DNA of 64,000 nucleotides from CAWDPQ01 sp049642465 (GTDB taxonomy: Bacteria > Acidobacteriota > Vicinamibacteria > Vicinamibacterales > 2-12-FULL-66-21). Made by a program: the position numbers and the translations under genes. Under the pieces are notes generated by a model, which saw only the letters and a list, made by a program, of their open reading frames with translations, had not been told where the DNA came from and did not search any database. Positions 54,537 to 63,413 of this stretch are shown piece after piece (position 1 is the stretch's first letter; each line of letters starts with the position of its first letter). The stretch is from assembly GCA_049642465.1 (NCBI GenBank), contig JBAROV010000148.1:23092-87091 (forward strand), in the 5' to 3' direction.

Positions 54537-54953
54537 ATGGCAGGTCGAAGTACGGAACCGAGAGAACGGGTCACTCGTGGCACCCGAAACGCGTTCGGCG
54601 ACCTCGGGTTTCCCGACGCCGCCGAGCGTCAGGCCAGGCTGCGCCTGGCCTATGCCCTGAATCAAGTGCTTGAAGAGCGCCAGCTCTCGCAGGCCGATGC
54701 CGCCAAGGTGCTGGGAGTGACGCAGCCGAAGGTCTCTGCGCTTCGTCACTACAAGCTGGCAGGATTTTCCGTCGAACGCCTGATGAACCTCTTGACGGCG
54801 GTCGACCAGGATGTCGAGATCGTGATTCGGCGAAAGCCCCGCTCGCGGAAGGCGGGGCGGATTAGCGTCGTCGCCGCTGAGCAGGGTCTCATGGTCCGTA
54901 AAGGGAAAACAGTCGTCCAGGAGGGCAGGTCATTCAGGATAAGCCCGTCGTGA
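54537..54953 (+). CDS. Xre-family antitoxin, HigA-like (copy 2, orphan)
   Basis: This 138-residue protein is a paralogue of the protein at 39967-40305, with HTH core RLAYALNQVLEERQLSQADAAKVLGVTQPKVSALR and end LMNLLTAVDQDVEIVIRRKP. It has an extra ~24-residue C-terminus (EQGLMVRKGKTVVQEGRSF). The toxin that normally precedes it is absent; only the operator remains. It may repress both operators. A GTG for the next ORF overlaps its stop by 4 bp. Confidence 0.82.
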   Translation: MAGRSTEPRERVTRGTRNAFGDLGFPDAAERQARLRLAYALNQVLEERQLSQADAAKVLGVTQPKVSALRHYKLAGFSVERLMNLLTAVDQDVEIVIRRKPRSRKAGRISVVAAEQGLMVRKGKTVVQEGRSFRISPS

Positions 54954-55162
54954 ATCGGCTCGAGGAGGCTGAACGTGTGCTGCGCGATGTAGTTGTGCTC
55001 GACCCTCGGTCGGTGGACGCCAAGGAGTTGCTGGCCACGGTTCTGACAGGTCAGGATCGATACGACGAAGCCATCAAGATTGCGCGCGAGACCTGCAAGT
55101 CGAATTCCGACGCTTTATCGTCTCGTGTTGCCCTGGCGGTTGTGTTGTCGGAGGCCGGGTGA
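54950..55162 (+). CDS. Short TPR-like protein or fragment
   Basis: This 70-residue ORF starts at GTG (VNRLEEAERVLRDVVVLDPRSVDAKELLATV) and continues DRYDEAIKIARETCK. The spacing is that of two TPR helix pairs. Proteins with so few repeats are often fragments. It overlaps the antitoxin stop by 4 bp. It could be a C-terminal remnant of a larger TPR gene. Confidence 0.45.
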   Translation: MNRLEEAERVLRDVVVLDPRSVDAKELLATVLTGQDRYDEAIKIARETCKSNSDALSSRVALAVVLSEAG

Positions 55163-55169
55163 GCCCGAA

Positions 55170-55388
55170 CTAGTCGTAGAACGTCACGCGTCCGGTTGTG
55201 AACTCGCTGTTCAGATACACGCGGTGCCAGTGGTGCAGCCGGATGGTCGCGTGATCGTCGTGGCGGACGCGCCCGCGCACGTACACCACGGCGTCCCGCG
55301 TCATCGTTCGGTACGCAAGCTTCGGGTTCTTCGCGATCAGATCGGCGAACTCCGCATCGTCGATCTCGCGCCCCTGATAAAGTCGCAC
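55170..55388 (-). CDS. Small protein of unknown function, possibly 5'-truncated
   Basis: This 72-residue ORF has a GTG start (VRLYQGREIDDAEFADLIAK) and the protein-like stretch YRTMTRDAVVYVRGRVRHDD. The same frame stays open about 35 codons upstream and reads HWCEELIRHGGVTV without a start codon. That suggests loss of the original 5' end. The family is unknown. It converges with the TPR-like ORF. Confidence 0.45.
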   Translation of the reverse strand: MRLYQGREIDDAEFADLIAKNPKLAYRTMTRDAVVYVRGRVRHDDHATIRLHHWHRVYLNSEFTTGRVTFYD

Positions 55389-55585
55389 CGTTACGCCGCC
55401 GTGACGAATCAGTTCCTCGCACCAGTGCGACTTGCCGCGGCCGCGAGTGAGACGAATTCCCGGGTGGGCATCTCGGGTGGCGGGGTAGCGCCTCCGTTAC
55501 ATAGGGCGACTATGCGCGATCGGCGCGCCTTGCCATCGGGCGCTGCGCTCCGGGGACTTCGCCGACGAGCTTCGGAGACGCCACA

Positions 55586-58048
55586 CTAGCCGTCGTGCAG
55601 CACGCGCGCGGGATCGATGCGCGAGGCGCGTCGCGCCGGCAGCCAACCTGCTACCGTGCCGATCACGGTGAGGATGACGATGGCGGCCGCGAGCGTGACG
55701 GGATCGCGAGGCTGCAGGCCGTACAACAGGGTCGACACGAACTGCGTTGCCCACAAGCTTCCGGCCACGCCCGCGATCGTGCCCAGGCCGACCAGGATGG
55801 CCACGCGCCCGAGCACGAGCGCGACAACCCGTTCAGGCGCGGCGCCGAGGGCCATCCGAATGCCGATCTCGGTCCGGCGACGGCTCACGCTGTACGAGGT
55901 GATGCCGTAGAGGCCGAGCCCGGCGAGCAGCAGTGCGAGGGCGCCGAAGAATCCGGAGAGCCATGCCACGATCCGTTCCTGGACGAGCGATGCGTTCACC
56001 TGATCGGCGAGCGGTCTGAACGTCAACGTGACGTTGCCATGGATGGGCGTCAGCGCAGCCGCGAGCGGTCTGATCAGGAGGATCGGCGACGCGCTCGCCG
56101 TGCGCACGCTCAGGGACATGGTCGACGGTGCCGCTTGCTGCACGTACGGGATGTAGATCGTCGGCGGAATGGGTTCGCGCAGGTCGCGGTACGTCGCGTC
56201 CCTGACGTAGCCCACGATCTCGCGTTCGACGAACGGACGGCCGGACTGCGCCTGACGGACGCGTGCGCCAATTGGATTCCTGCCGCCGAGCAGTCTGCGC
56301 GCGAAGGTTTCGTTGACGATGGCGACGGGCGGCGAGTCGGCGGTGTCGGCGCTCATGAAGTCGCGGCCAGCCAGCATCGGCGTGCCGTACGTGTGGAACC
56401 AGCCGGCGCTGACCCGATGGAAGGAGGCGATGCGGTCTCGCTCGAGCAGCTGCGGACCCTCCGGCACCTCGATGCGCGTGCTGGCGGCGCTCCCGCTGAC
56501 CGGCGTCACGGCCGACAGCGCGGCACTCTCAACGCCCGGCACCGCGGCGGCGGTGTCGAGCGCGCGCCGGAACAGCTCGAAGCGCGCGCCGGACTCCAGA
56601 CGCGCTGGCAGCGGGTTGATACTGGCGATGAGCACCCGGTTGCGCTCGAAGCCGAGATCGCGCGTCGCGAGCGAAGCGAACGTCCGCACGAACAGGCCGG
56701 CGGCGACGACGAGCACCAGCGAGAGCGCGACCTGACCGACGACGAGCAGGCTGCCCAGCCCGAAGCGGGTCTCGCCCGCATTGCCTCGTCCTCGCGCTTT
56801 GAGCGCGTCGTTCGGCTGGACGCGCGTGCCGCGCAGAGCAGGGGCCATCCCGAACAATACCGCGGTGGCAATCGCGACGGCCGCCGTGAACCCCAGAATC
56901 CGCCAGTCGATCGACAGCGTGAGGAAGACGCTGTTGACGGAGGTCGAGAGCTGACGCACCAGCAGGCGGCTGCCCCACTGCGCAAACGCCAGGCCGAGGA
57001 TCGCGCCGCTCGCTGAGAGGAGGAGGCTCTCGGCGAGGAGCTGTCGCGCGATTCGCAACCGTGACGCGCCGAGCGCCACGCGGATGCTCAGCTCCTGCCG
57101 TCGCGCGGTGGCGCGGGCGAGCAGCAGGTTGGCGATGTTCGCGCAGGCGATCAGCAGCACCAGAGCCACCACCACCATGATCGCGGCCAACGGCTGCCGA
57201 TAGCGCTCGCGAAGTCCGGAACCGCCGGTGGCCGCCGGCAGGAGGGCCAACCCTTCTCCGAGGAAGCTGTCTCGCTCCCGCTGGCTCAGCTCCTGCGGCG
57301 TCGCCGCTTCACGAATCTGCGGGAGCACGCCTCGCAGCGCCGCTTCTCCCACCTGCGCGGTCTGGGATGGCTTCAAGCGGACCATCATGTTGAGCCATCC
57401 GCTCGAGCGGCCATCCAGCTTGGATTCGCCGCCGTACAACAACTGCTCGGTGCCGATCGGGATGGCCACGTCGAACGTGCGGCCGACCTCGACGCCGAAG
57501 AACTGCGGCGGCGTGACGCCAATGATCGTGAACGGCACGCGTTCCACGGTCAGCGTGCGGCCGATCGCGTCGGCGGCGCCGTCGAAGCGGCGCTGCCAGA
57601 AGCCGTAACTGATGACCGCGACCGGCCCGTCCGGCCCGCCACCGCGGCGGTCGTCAGCTTCGGTGATCGTGCGGCCGAGGACGGGGAGCATGCCCAGCAG
57701 GTCGAACATCCGTCCGCTGACCCACAGGCCCTCGACGATCTCGGTCTGTCCACGGCGCGCCAGATTGAACCGCGCGCCCGCCCATGCGAACGCGCCGTCG
57801 AAGAGTCGCTCGCGCTCGCGGATCTCTTCCCACATGGGATTGGACCAGAACGTCCGGCGCCCCGCGGCATCGCGGAGCATGACGAGCTGCTGCGGGTCCC
57901 GGACCGGGAGCGTGCGGAGGAACAGGCTGTCGAGAATCGAGAAGATGGCCGTGTTCGCCCCAATCCCGAGCGCCAGCGACAGGATCGCCATGAGCGACAC
58001 GACGGGGGTGGATCTCAGCGAGCGAACCGCATCGCGCAGGTCGTGCAT
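55586..58048 (-). CDS. ADOP-type ABC transporter permease (MacB/FtsX family)
   Basis: This 820-residue protein starts MHDLRDAVRSLRSTPVVSLM and has ALGIGANTAIFSILDSLFLRTLP, the typical ADOP opening. A periplasmic MacB-core domain (about 55-250), an FtsX block (about 280-400), a second periplasmic region and a second FtsX block (GLYGITSYSVSRRRTEIGIRMALGA) to the end complete the duplicated layout. Acidobacteria carry many such orphan permeases without an adjacent ATPase; none is present here. It may work in efflux or lipoprotein handling. A recombinase remnant lies just upstream. Confidence 0.93.
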   Translation of the reverse strand: MHDLRDAVRSLRSTPVVSLMAILSLALGIGANTAIFSILDSLFLRTLPVRDPQQLVMLRDAAGRRTFWSNPMWEEIRERERLFDGAFAWAGARFNLARRGQTEIVEGLWVSGRMFDLLGMLPVLGRTITEADDRRGGGPDGPVAVISYGFWQRRFDGAADAIGRTLTVERVPFTIIGVTPPQFFGVEVGRTFDVAIPIGTEQLLYGGESKLDGRSSGWLNMMVRLKPSQTAQVGEAALRGVLPQIREAATPQELSQRERDSFLGEGLALLPAATGGSGLRERYRQPLAAIMVVVALVLLIACANIANLLLARATARRQELSIRVALGASRLRIARQLLAESLLLSASGAILGLAFAQWGSRLLVRQLSTSVNSVFLTLSIDWRILGFTAAVAIATAVLFGMAPALRGTRVQPNDALKARGRGNAGETRFGLGSLLVVGQVALSLVLVVAAGLFVRTFASLATRDLGFERNRVLIASINPLPARLESGARFELFRRALDTAAAVPGVESAALSAVTPVSGSAASTRIEVPEGPQLLERDRIASFHRVSAGWFHTYGTPMLAGRDFMSADTADSPPVAIVNETFARRLLGGRNPIGARVRQAQSGRPFVEREIVGYVRDATYRDLREPIPPTIYIPYVQQAAPSTMSLSVRTASASPILLIRPLAAALTPIHGNVTLTFRPLADQVNASLVQERIVAWLSGFFGALALLLAGLGLYGITSYSVSRRRTEIGIRMALGAAPERVVALVLGRVAILVGLGTIAGVAGSLWATQFVSTLLYGLQPRDPVTLAAAIVILTVIGTVAGWLPARRASRIDPARVLHDG

Positions 58049-58069
58049 GCACCCTCCGAGCCGGTTGCG

Positions 58070-58320
58070 TCAGCCGTTGGACGGCGGCGGCGCGCAAATG
58101 GTTAGGCGCGCGTCGAGGCAATGATGCAGGGCAGTGCGCAACGTCGATCGCGCTGTCTCGCACAGCCCGGCATCCTCATGCTCCAGCGCCGACGCGAGCC
58201 GCCGGATCTTCTGCTCGAAGACCTGCGCCATGTTCAAGTGCAGGGCCGGCGGCGCAGGTTCGGCTTTTCGCGCAGCGCGGATTTCCACTCCTCGTTGACG
58301 AAGCTGGACGATAAGGGATC
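58070..58320 (-). pseudogene. Serine recombinase remnant 4 (coiled-coil part)
   Basis: The minus-strand frame ALHLNMAQVFEQKIRRLASALE then HEDAGLCETARSTLRTAL aligns with LLHPSMADLYRSKVEKLASALQ and EDTRLEASEMLRGLI of remnant 2. Just upstream, another frame gives NEEWKSALREK, matching AEWDALQERK, so a frameshift separates them. No N- or C-terminal parts remain. Similarity is partial, so this is less certain than remnants 2 and 3. Confidence 0.6.
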
Positions 58321-58373
58321 GCCGTGCCGGTGGATGAGTACGCGAGCAAGCGGTTCAAACTCCAACCAGCCCG

Positions 58374-61277
58374 TCACCGATCGGGGAGATCGAACAGGAC
58401 AATATCGGATTCTTCCCGCGTCCGATCGAAGATGATTTCACGGCCATCTCGAGATATGTCGAAATCGCCGATGACAAAACCGCGATCGAATCTGGTGAGT
58501 TGCCGCTCGCGACCGGTCTTGAGATCGAACGCCCAGAATTCCTTATGCGAGACGTCCCCCTTCATGATGACAAGCGTATCGTCTCCCATAAAGGCCAGAC
58601 GCCGGGCGCCGCGGGCGAGAATCAGGGTCGGTAGCGAGTGGGGCGCACCGTCCGCGCTCACAGCCTTGACCGAAAACGTCGTTCCGACATCCGCGCCTGA
58701 ATAGACGAGAAACTGTCCGTGGGGAGACCAGGTCGGATCGGTCGAGTACTCTTGCACCAGCGGCACCGGCGTTCCGCCGGCGACTGGGATCTTGAAGAGT
58801 CGCGGCTCACCATCACGATTGGCGGCGACCGCCAGCCATCGGCCGTCTGGGGACCATGCGGGCGCTCCTCGCACGTCGAGTTGTTCGGCAACGCGACGAG
58901 TATCGGTTCCGTCCGTGTTCATCAAGTACAGTTGTGTCACTCCGCGTGCCTGCACGGTAAACGCGACGCGTTGGCCGCCCGGCGCGATAGCAGCTCCGGC
59001 GATAACGCGCCCGTTTACGCCATTCCACAGCTCTGTCGCTGTTCCTCCCTCGCCGAGCTTCCAGAGGCCGTCCCTCCCGGCTTTCTTACCCCGGTAGATG
59101 ACGAACGCAGGGTTCATGCGTGGCGATAGACCACTGGCCGTCGGCAGCGACAGTCGAGTGGCATCAGATTCGTCCATCACGCCGTCAGCGATCGGCACGC
59201 GCCAAAGATGGGCCGTCGACCGTGAAACGGTCGCGACCAACCGCCGACCATCCGCACTAGCCGCCAGCGACGTGTGTGGCTCGACACCTGCGAAGATGCG
59301 GTGAGGAATGCGACGTTCGACGTCCATTGCGTGGATCCAGGGCCCGTATCCTTCGTCATCCGTAGCCAGGTATAACAGCGTGCGGTTGTTCAACAACGTG
59401 GGAAAAGTCACGCGCGCGTCGTGGAACGTCAAGCGTTCGGGCTGGCCGCCGGTGGGGCGAATGCGCCAGATGTCGCTTTTCTCGAGCGGCAAACCTTGGA
59501 CGAAGTAGATGAACGCCCCGTCGTGCGACCAGACTGGAAAGTGGTTATGGAAACCCTTCCGCGCCTCATAGATCTTGCGCCGCCCAACCTTCTCGTCAGG
59601 GTCGGTGACGAACAAAGGATCGCCATCCGTCGGTGGGTGGTACACGATGAGGCTACCGTCGGGAGACCAGTCGAGTTCTGAGATGTCCGAAATGTCCTTC
59701 AGATAGGGTCGAAGCGGGCCGCCTAGCGTAGGAACCGCCCACCCGGCATTGACCAGGCCGCCCCCGGCGGAATCCGGTACGCGACGCCAGAGTGTGACCA
59801 ACGTCCCGTCTGGATTGAACCCAAGTGTACGGGTGGCGGGATTCCGCAACTCCGGCACGCTGCCTTTGGTGAGGTTGTAGATATCGCCGCTCCCGACCTG
59901 GCTCACCCAGGCGTTCCACGCTCCATCGTGGTCGGAGAGAAAGGTCACGAACTTTCCGTCGCGTGAAATGGCGGCGTGGTGTTCGGCCCCTTCGAAATCG
60001 GTCAACCTCGTGATCGTCGCGCTTTCAAGGGAACTCCGCCAAAAGTATTCCGTCCGTCGCAACTGCCACGTCGACGCGGCGGCGATGACCACCAAACCCG
60101 CAACGGCAGCGGCCCACCAGGCGCGTCGCACCCAGCGGCGAGCCGGCGTCAGGCGAGCAGAACTCGCGTGCTCGGAAACCACCGGCGCCGCCGAGGCAAC
60201 AAAACTAGCGAGTGCCTCCTCGATTTCAAGCCGCGCATCTCCAATGTCGCGCAGCCGGCGCTTCGGATCCTTCTGGAGACAGCGATGGAGCAGGCGTCGA
60301 ATGCTCGGTGGCGTCTGCGCAGGCAGAACGCTCCAGTCGGGCTCACGTTCGAGAATCGCCACTATCGTGTCGGAGGACGTCTCGCCAGCGAATGCCGGCC
60401 GGGCAGTCAACATCTCGTACAACACGCAGCCGAACGCCCAGATGTCGGTCCGCTTGTCGACGGTCTTTCCACGAGCCTGTTCAGGACTCATATAGGCGGT
60501 CGTACCCTCGATCACACCGTCTCGTGTGTGAACGGTTGCGATCGCCGGCGTCTGCGATACGTCGTTTCCCGATTCGTCCGTCGCAAATACCTTCGCCAGC
60601 CCGAAGTCGAGCACCTTTACGGTGCCCTCGGATGTGATCTTGACGTTCGCCGGTTTCAGGTCGCAGTGGATGATGCCTTTGTCATGAGCGGCTTCGAGCG
60701 CGTCGGCGATCTGGCGCGCCACGTCAAGTGCTTCATGGATCGACAACGGACTCGCCGCCACACGCTCGGCAAGGGTCGCGCCTTCCACGAGTTCGAGGAC
60801 GAGACCGTGGACGCCGTCGGCGTCCTCCAATCCGTAGATGGCGCCGATGTGCGGATGATTCAGCGTTGCCAGCACTCGCGCCTCGACTTCGAACCGGGCG
60901 AGCCGGCCTGGGATGGAAAGGAAGCGGTCCGGCACGACCTTGATCGCCACGTCGCGATGCAACCTGTCATCGCGGGCGCGATACACCTCGCCCATTCCAC
61001 CCGCGCCGAGCAAAGAGAGAATTCTGTGCGAGCCAATCTGGCGGCCGACGAGTGATCCGTGGTCGTCAGCCAGGATTAACGCCGCCACTCCGCCTATGGG
61101 GGTTGCGAGAAAGCCCTCCGCTGCCTGGGCGTGCGCCAGCAGCGCCTCAACCTCGCCTCGCAGCACTTCGTCGTCTCCGCATGCCGCTGCGACAAACGCA
61201 GCCCGCTCCCCCGCGTCGCGGTCGAGCGCAGCGTCGCAGAGCTCCTCGATACGGCGCCGCCGCTCGGCGTCGATCAC
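58374..61277 (-). CDS. Membrane Ser/Thr protein kinase with TolB-like propeller
   Basis: The protein has 967 residues from the GTG at 61277, which overlaps the sigma-factor stop by 4 bp. The kinase domain (about 75-345) has LLGAGGMGEVYRARD, AIKVV, IIHCDLKPANV (Cys in place of Arg in HRD) and LDFGLAK. Proline-rich linkers and a membrane helix (WWAAAVAGLVVIAAAS) precede a periplasmic-type beta propeller with SRDGKFVTFLSD, WSPDGSLIVY and WSPDGRWLAVAA. The missing HRD arginine suggests activation not dependent on loop phosphorylation. Coupling to an ECF sigma gene points to a shared signalling pathway. Confidence 0.93.
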   Translation of the reverse strand: MIDAERRRRIEELCDAALDRDAGERAAFVAAACGDDEVLRGEVEALLAHAQAAEGFLATPIGGVAALILADDHGSLVGRQIGSHRILSLLGAGGMGEVYRARDDRLHRDVAIKVVPDRFLSIPGRLARFEVEARVLATLNHPHIGAIYGLEDADGVHGLVLELVEGATLAERVAASPLSIHEALDVARQIADALEAAHDKGIIHCDLKPANVKITSEGTVKVLDFGLAKVFATDESGNDVSQTPAIATVHTRDGVIEGTTAYMSPEQARGKTVDKRTDIWAFGCVLYEMLTARPAFAGETSSDTIVAILEREPDWSVLPAQTPPSIRRLLHRCLQKDPKRRLRDIGDARLEIEEALASFVASAAPVVSEHASSARLTPARRWVRRAWWAAAVAGLVVIAAASTWQLRRTEYFWRSSLESATITRLTDFEGAEHHAAISRDGKFVTFLSDHDGAWNAWVSQVGSGDIYNLTKGSVPELRNPATRTLGFNPDGTLVTLWRRVPDSAGGGLVNAGWAVPTLGGPLRPYLKDISDISELDWSPDGSLIVYHPPTDGDPLFVTDPDEKVGRRKIYEARKGFHNHFPVWSHDGAFIYFVQGLPLEKSDIWRIRPTGGQPERLTFHDARVTFPTLLNNRTLLYLATDDEGYGPWIHAMDVERRIPHRIFAGVEPHTSLAASADGRRLVATVSRSTAHLWRVPIADGVMDESDATRLSLPTASGLSPRMNPAFVIYRGKKAGRDGLWKLGEGGTATELWNGVNGRVIAGAAIAPGGQRVAFTVQARGVTQLYLMNTDGTDTRRVAEQLDVRGAPAWSPDGRWLAVAANRDGEPRLFKIPVAGGTPVPLVQEYSTDPTWSPHGQFLVYSGADVGTTFSVKAVSADGAPHSLPTLILARGARRLAFMGDDTLVIMKGDVSHKEFWAFDLKTGRERQLTRFDRGFVIGDFDISRDGREIIFDRTREESDIVLFDLPDR

Positions 61278-61876
61278 CGCCGCCCTTCTCCTTCGAGCTC
61301 GCGGAGCAGCCAGAGTTTTGCGAGTCGCCAATCGCGTTTGACGGTGTCAGGCGACACCTGGAGCACTTCCGCTGTCTCCTCCACGCTCAAGCCACCGAAG
61401 AATCGCAATTCGATGGTTCGGCTCTTCCGAACGTCAACCTTCGCCAATGCTTCCAGTGCGCGGTCGAGCGCCACCACGTCCAATGCCGGGTCCGCCGACA
61501 TGGCGAGTCCTTCGTGCAGCGTCACCCGTTGTGCGCCGCCCCCGCGTTTCTGGTATCCCCGATGCCGGGCATGGTCGACGAGGACGCGCCGCATCAGGCG
61601 CGCCGAGATGCCAAGAAAGTGCCCGCGATCCTGCCAGCGGACTTGCCGGGCGTCGGTCAGTCTCAGGAATGCCTCATTCATCAACGCCGTGGTCTGTAAC
61701 GTGTGTTCGCGTCGCTCCCGGTGCATATACGCTCGCGCCAGGCGCCGCAGCTCCGCTTCCACGAGCGGCATCAGTTGCTCGAGGGCGTCATCGTCGCCGT
61801 CGCTCCACGCCCGCAGCAGCTCGGTGACCCCTGGTGACGCTGGTGCCATGACCATTCGGAGCGAAGTATCGCTCAT
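61274..61876 (-). CDS. ECF-type sigma factor of the TIGR02999 (Sig-70_X6) group
   Basis: This 200-residue protein has sigma region 2 with ELRRLARAYMHRERREHTLQTTALMNEAFLRL and region 4 with FFGGLSVEETAEVLQVSPDTVKRDWRLAKLWL. The LQTTALMNEAFLRL and RDWRLAKLWL phrases define this group, common in Planctomycetes and Acidobacteria and often adjacent to protein kinases. The TGA overlaps the kinase GTG. No anti-sigma gene is present; control by the kinase is the likely alternative. Confidence 0.94.
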   Translation of the reverse strand: MSDTSLRMVMAPASPGVTELLRAWSDGDDDALEQLMPLVEAELRRLARAYMHRERREHTLQTTALMNEAFLRLTDARQVRWQDRGHFLGISARLMRRVLVDHARHRGYQKRGGGAQRVTLHEGLAMSADPALDVVALDRALEALAKVDVRKSRTIELRFFGGLSVEETAEVLQVSPDTVKRDWRLAKLWLLRELEGEGRR

Positions 61877-62005
61877 TCTTTGCCCACCGGGTTAGCGTTG
61901 CGAGCGGTCGTTTTGGGCCGGTTTTGAGTGACATTCACCCTGAGGACGGGAGTTCCCGCATTCCCTAATGAGGACGGCTACCTGCCGTTCGGGAAGGGGA
62001 GCTCA

Positions 62006-63319
62006 ATGAAGACTCGCATTTGGATGAGAGTTGTCGCTGGCGTCGCAATGGTCGCGGCGGTCTGGCTATCGTCGGAAACCCCAAGCGTGGCATCGACTGA
62101 AACCCCGGATCAGGTGCTGGAGTGGAACCAAATCTTCATCGACACGCTCATTGCGACGAACACAGCAAATTCGTCGAGTCAGCGACTGGGGGCGATCGTT
62201 CACACGGCAATCTTCGACGCGTACAACGGCATCGAGCAGCGTTACCAGCCAATCTTCGTCCACCCGAGCGCCCCTCCTGGCGCGTCGCGTCGAGCCGCTG
62301 TCATCGCTGCCGCGTACACTGCGCTGGTCGGCTTGTTCCCGACGCGACAGGCGGCGCTCGATGATAGCTATGCGGCGTCGCTCGCTGCCTTGAGCGACGA
62401 TGGCGGAGATGGCGGTCAATCGCGCGAGCGCGGGATCGCCTGGGGAACCGAGGTCGCGCGGGCGATCCTCGGCTGGCGCGCGTCCGATGGGTTCAGCGGG
62501 AGCTACTCGCCGTTCACCGGTGGAACCGCCGTCGGCCAGTGGCGCCCGACACCCCCGGCATTCGGGCCGATGAGCGCCCAGGGGTTGGCGTTCACCGACA
62601 TGTTCGTGTTGGTCAACAACACCCAGTTCGAGCCTGCACCGCCGCGAGGGCTGACCACCACGACGTATACGGACGATTTCAATGCCGTCAAGGCGCTCGG
62701 TCGCAAGACTGGATCGATCCGCACGGAAGATCAGACGGCGCTGGCCGTGTTCTGGGAGGGCAACGCCAGCGTTCACTGGAATCAGGCAGCCAACCAGATT
62801 GCGCGCGCCAACCATCTGTCCATGTCCGCGAGCAACCGGCTTCTCGCCGTTGTGAACATCGCGATGGCCGACACAGCATTTACTACGTGGAGCAGCAAGC
62901 GATTCTACGGCAGCCTTTCGGCCGAAGTCACCTGGCGGCCGGTGACCGCGATTCCCCTGGCGGGCACCGACGGCAATCCGGACACAGCTCCCGATCCGGA
63001 CTGGCTGCCGCTCATCAACACACCTTCCCACCCGGAGTACCCTGCCGGACATCCGAGTCTCAACGGTGCGGCCGCAACGGTTCTGCTCAGCTACTTTGAT
63101 GACGCGCAGTCGTTCACTCTGACGACGAGGACGTCAATGGGCGATCTGCCAGCTCGGACATACACCAGCATCTCGCAGGCGCGTGCGGACGGAAATAACG
63201 CGCGGGTCTGGGGAGGGATGCACTATCCGAGCACAGTCGCCCTCAGCGACGGCGTCGGCGACGCGATCGCCACTTACGTCAATCTGCACTCGATGAAGTT
63301 GTTGCGACCAAAAGAATGA
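62006..63319 (+). CDS. Secreted vanadium-haloperoxidase/PAP2-like protein
   Basis: This protein has 437 residues from the ATG at 62006 with GGGAAGGGGA ahead. A signal peptide (VVAGVAMVAAVWLSSETPSVAS) is followed by a helical body with LGAIVHTAIFDAYNGI. The C-terminal active-site segments are HPEYPAGHPSLNGAAATVL and RVWGGMHYPSTVALSDGV, which correspond to the SGH and R...H motifs of vanadium haloperoxidases and PAP2 phosphatases. Which of the two activities applies cannot be read from sequence. It is divergent from the sigma/kinase operon. Confidence 0.88.
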   Translation: MKTRIWMRVVAGVAMVAAVWLSSETPSVASTETPDQVLEWNQIFIDTLIATNTANSSSQRLGAIVHTAIFDAYNGIEQRYQPIFVHPSAPPGASRRAAVIAAAYTALVGLFPTRQAALDDSYAASLAALSDDGGDGGQSRERGIAWGTEVARAILGWRASDGFSGSYSPFTGGTAVGQWRPTPPAFGPMSAQGLAFTDMFVLVNNTQFEPAPPRGLTTTTYTDDFNAVKALGRKTGSIRTEDQTALAVFWEGNASVHWNQAANQIARANHLSMSASNRLLAVVNIAMADTAFTTWSSKRFYGSLSAEVTWRPVTAIPLAGTDGNPDTAPDPDWLPLINTPSHPEYPAGHPSLNGAAATVLLSYFDDAQSFTLTTRTSMGDLPARTYTSISQARADGNNARVWGGMHYPSTVALSDGVGDAIATYVNLHSMKLLRPKE

Positions 63320-63413
63320 CGGCGCGTGTGCAATCCAGCACAGCGCGGAGATAAAAATGAGACTAGAGTCTAGGCCCGCAGCTCGACAGCACGCTTTTCA
63401 GAGGAGTCCTGCC

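Noticed and set aside
53022..54749. Longer 575-residue version of Hen1 starting at 54749
   Set aside because: The extra 112 residues are the antisense of the HigA-like gene and its operator; the Hen1 family N-terminus begins at MLLTIRTTHRP (54413).
55595..57016. 473-residue plus-strand frame opposite the ADOP permease
   Set aside because: Low-complexity Arg/Ala/His/Gln composition and antisense to a clear permease.
58374..61331. Kinase start at the ATG 61331
   Set aside because: It would overlap the sigma-factor gene by 58 bp with an Arg-rich leader; the GTG at 61277 gives the usual 4-bp overlap.
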